The notes beneath the pieces are model-generated. The model was not told where the DNA came from. It saw nothing but the letters and a program-made list of their open reading frames with translations, and made no database searches. From assembly GCA_964423865.1 (NCBI GenBank), contig CAYRGN010000008.1:1-64000 (forward strand): a stretch of 64,000 nt of DNA, read 5' to 3'. Below, piece by piece: positions 60,206 through 64,000 of this stretch; position 1 is the first letter of the stretch, and the number at the start of each line of letters is the position of its first letter. This stretch comes from Leadbetterella sp964423865. GTDB lineage: Bacteria; Bacteroidota; Bacteroidia; Cytophagales; Spirosomataceae. Position numbers and translations under genes: made by a program.

Positions 60206-60964
60206 ATGAGCAGAACGGCATTGATTACAGGCGCAAGTTCGGGAATTGGGGCAGCCACCGCCCGGGCCCTGGCAGCCACCGGAATTGACCTGGTGATTTG
60301 TGGAAGAAGAACCGAAAGGCTGGAAGCCCTCAAGCAGGAACTGTCGCCCCGGGTGAAAGTCTTTGTTTTGACCTTTGATGTGGGAGATTACGCGCAGGTG
60401 AAAGCAGCTATTGACTCCCTGCCTCCGGAATTCGCGGGGATTGATATCCTGGTGAATAACGCCGGCAACGCCCACGGACTTGGGGCCATTCAGGACGGAG
60501 ACCTGGACGACTGGACCCGGATGATAAACAGCAATGTGCTGGGCCTCTTGCACGTATCTAAATGTCTGATGAAGCGCATGACCGAGCGGGGTAGCGGACA
60601 TATTGTGAACATCAGTTCGGTGGCCGGAAAGCATGTGTATGAAAACGGAGGGGTATACTGTGCCACCAAACACAGTGTGGAAGCCATTAGCGAAGCCATG
60701 CGGAAAGACCTCACCGCCTTCGGTGTGAAAGTGACCAACATAGCGCCCGGGGCGGTAGAAACTGAATTTTCCCTGGTGCGATTCAAAGGAGACGAAGAGC
60801 GTGCCGAAAAAGTGTACGAAGGCTTTGAACCCCTGAAGGCGGAAGATATTGCCGACGCCATCGCTTACTGTGTGAATGCCCCAGACCATGTGACCATTGC
60901 CGATATGACCCTCTACGCTAAAACCCAGTCATCTCCTACCACCATTTACCGTAAACCCAGGTGA
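60206..60964 (+). CDS. Short-chain dehydrogenase/reductase (YdfG-like)
   Basis: 252 residues of the classical SDR fold: NAD(P) motif TGASSGIG (8-15), NNAG (84-87), catalytic Ser138, Tyr151 and Lys155 (YCATK). The Arg pair after strand 2 (CGRRTERL) suggests NADP. It resembles YdfG, which acts on 3-hydroxy acids such as L-allo-threonine and malonic semialdehyde reduction. The stop overlaps the next start by 4 bp, so it is co-transcribed with the D-lactate dehydrogenase-like gene. Confidence 0.9.
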   Translation: MSRTALITGASSGIGAATARALAATGIDLVICGRRTERLEALKQELSPRVKVFVLTFDVGDYAQVKAAIDSLPPEFAGIDILVNNAGNAHGLGAIQDGDLDDWTRMINSNVLGLLHVSKCLMKRMTERGSGHIVNISSVAGKHVYENGGVYCATKHSVEAISEAMRKDLTAFGVKVTNIAPGAVETEFSLVRFKGDEERAEKVYEGFEPLKAEDIADAIAYCVNAPDHVTIADMTLYAKTQSSPTTIYRKPR

Positions 60965-63774
60965 TACGCGCTTTACACCAGATTATCAATCCGGACAGGG
61001 TAAAAGATCAGTACATCGACCGGGTGTCGTATGCCTCCGACGCCGGTTTTTATTACCTGGTGCCGAAAGCCGTGGTGCAGCCCGACTGTGAAGAAGAAAT
61101 CATCCGTTTGTTTGCGTTTTCCCGGGAGTTGAAAGTTCCCCTCGTTTTCAGGGGCGGGGGTACCAGCTTGTCGGGACAAGCCGTGACCGACGGCATACTG
61201 GTGGATCTTTCCCGCTTCTGGAAGCAGGTGGAAGTGGAAGAAGGCGGTACGCGGGTGCGGGTGCAGCCGGGCATTACCGGTGCTATGGTGAACGCCCGTC
61301 TGAGGAAATTCGCCCGCAAGATCGGGCCGGACCCCTCCAGCATAGGCGCCGCCATGATGGGCGGGATTCTCTCGAACAACGCCAGCGGCATGTGTTGCGG
61401 GGTGGCACAGAATTCCTACCATACCCTGCGGTATATCCGTTTTATTTTGCCCGACGGTAAAGTGTTTTCTACCGAAAATCGGGACGATTATCCCCGTTTC
61501 GAGCAGGAATGTGCCGAATTGTGCGATACTTTACGGCATTTAAAGCGGCAGGTTACCGAAAATACGGCTTTGAATCGCCGGATCCGGGACAAGTACCGCA
61601 TCAAAAATACGGTAGGCTACGGCTTGAATTCCTTTATTGATTTTGATGAGCCTCTCGATATTTTCGCTCACCTGCTGATAGGGGGGGAAGGCACCCTGGC
61701 GTTTATTTCGGAGGCGATACTCGATACCGTACCCGATCAGCCCTTTAAGTCGACCGGTCTCCTGTATTTTACCGATATTTTTTCCGCCTGCCAGGCCATT
61801 CAACCTCTGATTGAGACTGGTGCGGCCATGGTGGAGCTGATGGACCGGGCCTCTCTCCGCTCGGTGGAAGATCTGGAAGGTATGCCGGCAGCAGTAAAAA
61901 CCCTGCCACCGGGCGCCTCGGCCCTCCTGGTAGAGTTCCAGGAAGATACACCCGAAAGCCTGGAGGATACGGTAAGTCGTTTTGAAAGTCTTCTCGGTAC
62001 ATTCAGCCTGCTTGAAATGCCTGAATTTACACGTAATCCCGCTACCCAGGCTTTTTATTGGAAAGTCAGGAAAGGATTGTTTCCGGCGGTGGGCGCGGTG
62101 AGGGCAAGCGGCACCACGGTGATCCTGGAAGACGTGGCTTTCCCCCTTCCTCGCCTGGGGCACGCCATAATCGATATCCAGGCGCTTTTTGTGAAGCACG
62201 GGTACGACAACGGGATCATCTTCGGCCATGCGAAAGACGGCAATATCCATTTTGTGGTGACCCAGACGTTCGCTACCGGGCAGGAGATCGCCCGCTACGA
62301 CGCCTTCATTCGTGAAGTGGTGGAGCTTGTGGTGAAAAAATACGACGGCGCACTGAAGGCCGAACACGGCACGGGCCGGAATATGTCGCCTTTTGTGGAA
62401 ACCGAATGGGGAGGGGAGGCGTACACCATCATGAAGAGCCTGAAGCAGGCAGCTGACCCGCTTAACCTGCTTAACCCCGGCGTGATTATCAATGCGCATG
62501 CTGATGCCCACCTGCGCGACCTGAAACGAATGCCTACCGTAGAAGAAGAGGTGGATAAATGCATTGAATGCGGATTCTGTGAGCCCAGTTGTCCGTCGCG
62601 CCAGCTCACCACTTCTCCCCGCCGACGCATTGTGGTGCGCCGCGTGCTGGAAAATCTCAGGGTAGAGGGCAAAAACGAAGAATACCGGGAGCTGACCCGG
62701 CAGTTTCAGTACGAGGGAATCGACACCTGCGCCCTGGACGGCCTCTGCGCGGTAAACTGCCCCGTAGACATCAACACCGGCGATCTGGTCAAGCGCCTGC
62801 GGGTAGACGCCCATTCGGCCCTGGCCAACCGCGTGGCCCTGCAAACGGCCCGAAACTTTGGGGGCCTGGTCAGCCTGTTACGGTGGGGAATCGGCGCCGG
62901 CCATGCCGCCAACCGCTGGTTCGGTACCCAAACCATGCGAAACCTGACCGGTGGCATCCGTCGGTTTGTGCCGGCTATGCCGCTTTGGTCTGCACAGATA
63001 GCACATCCGCCACGCCTGAATTTCAGGGAAGATCCAGATCCCGATATCGTCTATTTTCCATCCTGCATTACCCGCATGATGGGTACCTACCCGGGGAAAT
63101 CCCGCAATCTTATCGATACGTTCTATAGTGTTTGCGATAAAGCCGGAGTAAAAACACGCGTAATCAAGCAGGTAGAAAGCAGCTGCTGCAGCCAGATGTA
63201 TTCTTCCAAGGGATACAAAGACGCCTATCATTTCAAGGCCAATGAAGTAATGGAACGCATGTGGGTGTCTTCCGAAGAAGGAAAGCTGCCGGTGGTGATG
63301 GATGTGACCTCATGCGAATATACCCTGAAGCATATTTACCCTGTACTTTCCCCCGAAAATAAAAAACGATACCCCCGGCTTATCGTTTGGGACAGTGTGG
63401 AATTCCTCCATAAAATAGTACTCCCCCGTGTAGAGGCAGACGTGCTAAAAGACAAAGTGGTACTGCACCCCGTGTGTTCTCTCGAAAAGATGAAGACCGG
63501 GTCGCTTTTTGCCGATATCGCCCGGAAATTTGCCCGGGAAGTGGTGGTGCCGCTCCAGGCAGGCTGCTGCGGTATGGCGGGTGACCGCGGCTTTTTATTT
63601 CCTGAACTTACGGCTTCGGCCACCCTTCCGGAAGCCACCGAAGTGTGCGGGCATACAGGGGTAGACGGGTATTACTCTTCTACCAAAACCTGCGAAATGG
63701 CCATGACTGAGGCTGTTGGCAAAGACTATGAGGCCATACTCTACCTGGTAGACGAGTGTGTAGGGGGAAAGTGA
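60961..63774 (+). CDS. FAD-binding and Fe-S protein (D-lactate dehydrogenase-like)
   Basis: 937 residues. FAD-binding type 4 domain (about 20-250; FRGGGTSLSGQAVTDG, GPDPSSIGAAMMGGI), FAD-linked oxidase C-terminal domain (to about 515; FGHAKDGNIHF, KAEHGTGRNMSPFV), then a ferredoxin-like pair (CIECGFCEPSCPSR; CALDGLCAVNCPVD) and the CCG cysteine-rich region (YFPSCITRMMG, ESSCCSQMY, HPVCSLEKM, AGCCGMAGDRGF). Such one-chain enzymes oxidise D-lactate or another 2-hydroxy acid and feed quinone. The GTG start at 60961 overlaps the SDR stop. The substrate is not fixed by sequence. Confidence 0.88.
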   Translation: MIRALHQIINPDRVKDQYIDRVSYASDAGFYYLVPKAVVQPDCEEEIIRLFAFSRELKVPLVFRGGGTSLSGQAVTDGILVDLSRFWKQVEVEEGGTRVRVQPGITGAMVNARLRKFARKIGPDPSSIGAAMMGGILSNNASGMCCGVAQNSYHTLRYIRFILPDGKVFSTENRDDYPRFEQECAELCDTLRHLKRQVTENTALNRRIRDKYRIKNTVGYGLNSFIDFDEPLDIFAHLLIGGEGTLAFISEAILDTVPDQPFKSTGLLYFTDIFSACQAIQPLIETGAAMVELMDRASLRSVEDLEGMPAAVKTLPPGASALLVEFQEDTPESLEDTVSRFESLLGTFSLLEMPEFTRNPATQAFYWKVRKGLFPAVGAVRASGTTVILEDVAFPLPRLGHAIIDIQALFVKHGYDNGIIFGHAKDGNIHFVVTQTFATGQEIARYDAFIREVVELVVKKYDGALKAEHGTGRNMSPFVETEWGGEAYTIMKSLKQAADPLNLLNPGVIINAHADAHLRDLKRMPTVEEEVDKCIECGFCEPSCPSRQLTTSPRRRIVVRRVLENLRVEGKNEEYRELTRQFQYEGIDTCALDGLCAVNCPVDINTGDLVKRLRVDAHSALANRVALQTARNFGGLVSLLRWGIGAGHAANRWFGTQTMRNLTGGIRRFVPAMPLWSAQIAHPPRLNFREDPDPDIVYFPSCITRMMGTYPGKSRNLIDTFYSVCDKAGVKTRVIKQVESSCCSQMYSSKGYKDAYHFKANEVMERMWVSSEEGKLPVVMDVTSCEYTLKHIYPVLSPENKKRYPRLIVWDSVEFLHKIVLPRVEADVLKDKVVLHPVCSLEKMKTGSLFADIARKFAREVVVPLQAGCCGMAGDRGFLFPELTASATLPEATEVCGHTGVDGYYSSTKTCEMAMTEAVGKDYEAILYLVDECVGGK

Positions 63775-64000
63775 ATGGATCCGCACCTTTAAAATTTCTT
63801 TCTATTTCGTATGGTTTTCACCTTTTAATGCAGGTTTTTATTTGAACACGCTGTTAACCAGCGGGTAAGATTTTTTTTTAACTCCGGGCAACCCATTGGC
63901 CTCAGAAAGCATCTCTGTAATAACACAAAGCCATTTATACTTTCATACTTACCGTCTGTAAAATAGAAGTGGCGAAGCGTTCCGGACGAATATAATTTTG
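63775..64000. other. Window end, non-coding
   Basis: No gene is seen. TAATTTTG (63993-64000) at the very end matches the -7 box and could be the promoter of the next gene outside the window. Confidence 0.4.

Noticed and set aside
61540..62844. 434-codon minus-strand frame inside the FAD/Fe-S gene
   Set aside because: It is a shadow of a well-supported gene with all flavin and Fe-S motifs.

Overview
The window is a piece of a Bacteroidota chromosome, most likely from the order Cytophagales. The evidence is the gliding lipoprotein gldH next to a PSP1/RicT gene, several proteins ending in type IX secretion sorting domains, a DUF4835/PorD protein after coaBC, DUF2480, DUF983, DUF3817 and DUF2490 genes, a SusB-like GH97 enzyme, and promoters of the Bacteroidota type (TTTG, about 18-21 nt, TAnnTTTG) in place of Shine-Dalgarno-led starts. 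Most of it is ordinary core genome with short intergenic gaps. No rRNA, tRNA, CRISPR array or prophage is visible. One 100-N assembly gap lies at 34634-34733.

Layout. 1-447 is repeat-rich non-coding DNA. 448-13021 holds pyrF, rfbC, two large exported T9SS proteins (one Ig-like of about 2035 residues, one with six FN3 domains), an AGMO-like fatty acid hydroxylase and an MFS transporter. 13022-13363 is a composite repeat. 13364-24719 holds upp, an Anbu proteasome-like cluster (alpha-E, Anbu, transglutaminase), a phosphohexomutase, a glycosyltransferase, pnuC, DUF2480, mazG, ispE, a solitary rpsJ, DUF983, a GlcNAc-kinase-like gene and an M16 peptidase. 24720-27545 is an AT-rich island with two unknown lipoproteins and an internally deleted IS element. 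27546-35753 holds a DsbA-family protein, DUF3817, gldH-ricT-purD, a small T9SS cargo, an Ala/Glu/Lys-rich helical protein, a pseudouridine synthase with a repeat-rich N-terminal tail across the assembly gap, and an SxtJ gene. 35780-40555 holds DUF5989, a carbamoyltransferase, a decayed gene and GH97. 40556-41760 is a repeat-filled convergent intergenic region. 41761-54033 holds pgi, an exported esterase, nuoLMN, lhgO and a VTC/DUF4956/DUF2490 operon. 54206-63774 holds an unknown gene pair, a two-component system, coaBC-porD, an SDR gene and a large FAD/Fe-S D-lactate dehydrogenase-like protein.

The most unusual content lies between genes. At least six intergenic regions carry degenerate tandem repeats with a strict 7-bp period but different words (CGTAATT, TARTGAG, CTCACAG, TAGCTCA, GCTGANN, TTAGATR), sometimes in inverted pairs around a GC-rich core. 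A second family has a palindromic core, CCCTACGGG, whose arm bases covary between copies (ATCCC/GGGAT, ACCCC/GGGGT, GTCCC/GGGAC). It expands into a nine-copy 51-52-bp array beside a separate foldable element at 41647-41752. A third family resembles CTTCGACAGGCTCAGGGTGA. Among genes, the Anbu cluster without its usual ATP-grasp partner, the monocistronic rpsJ, and the repeat-tailed pseudouridine synthase whose gap must hold whole 81-bp units deserve attention.
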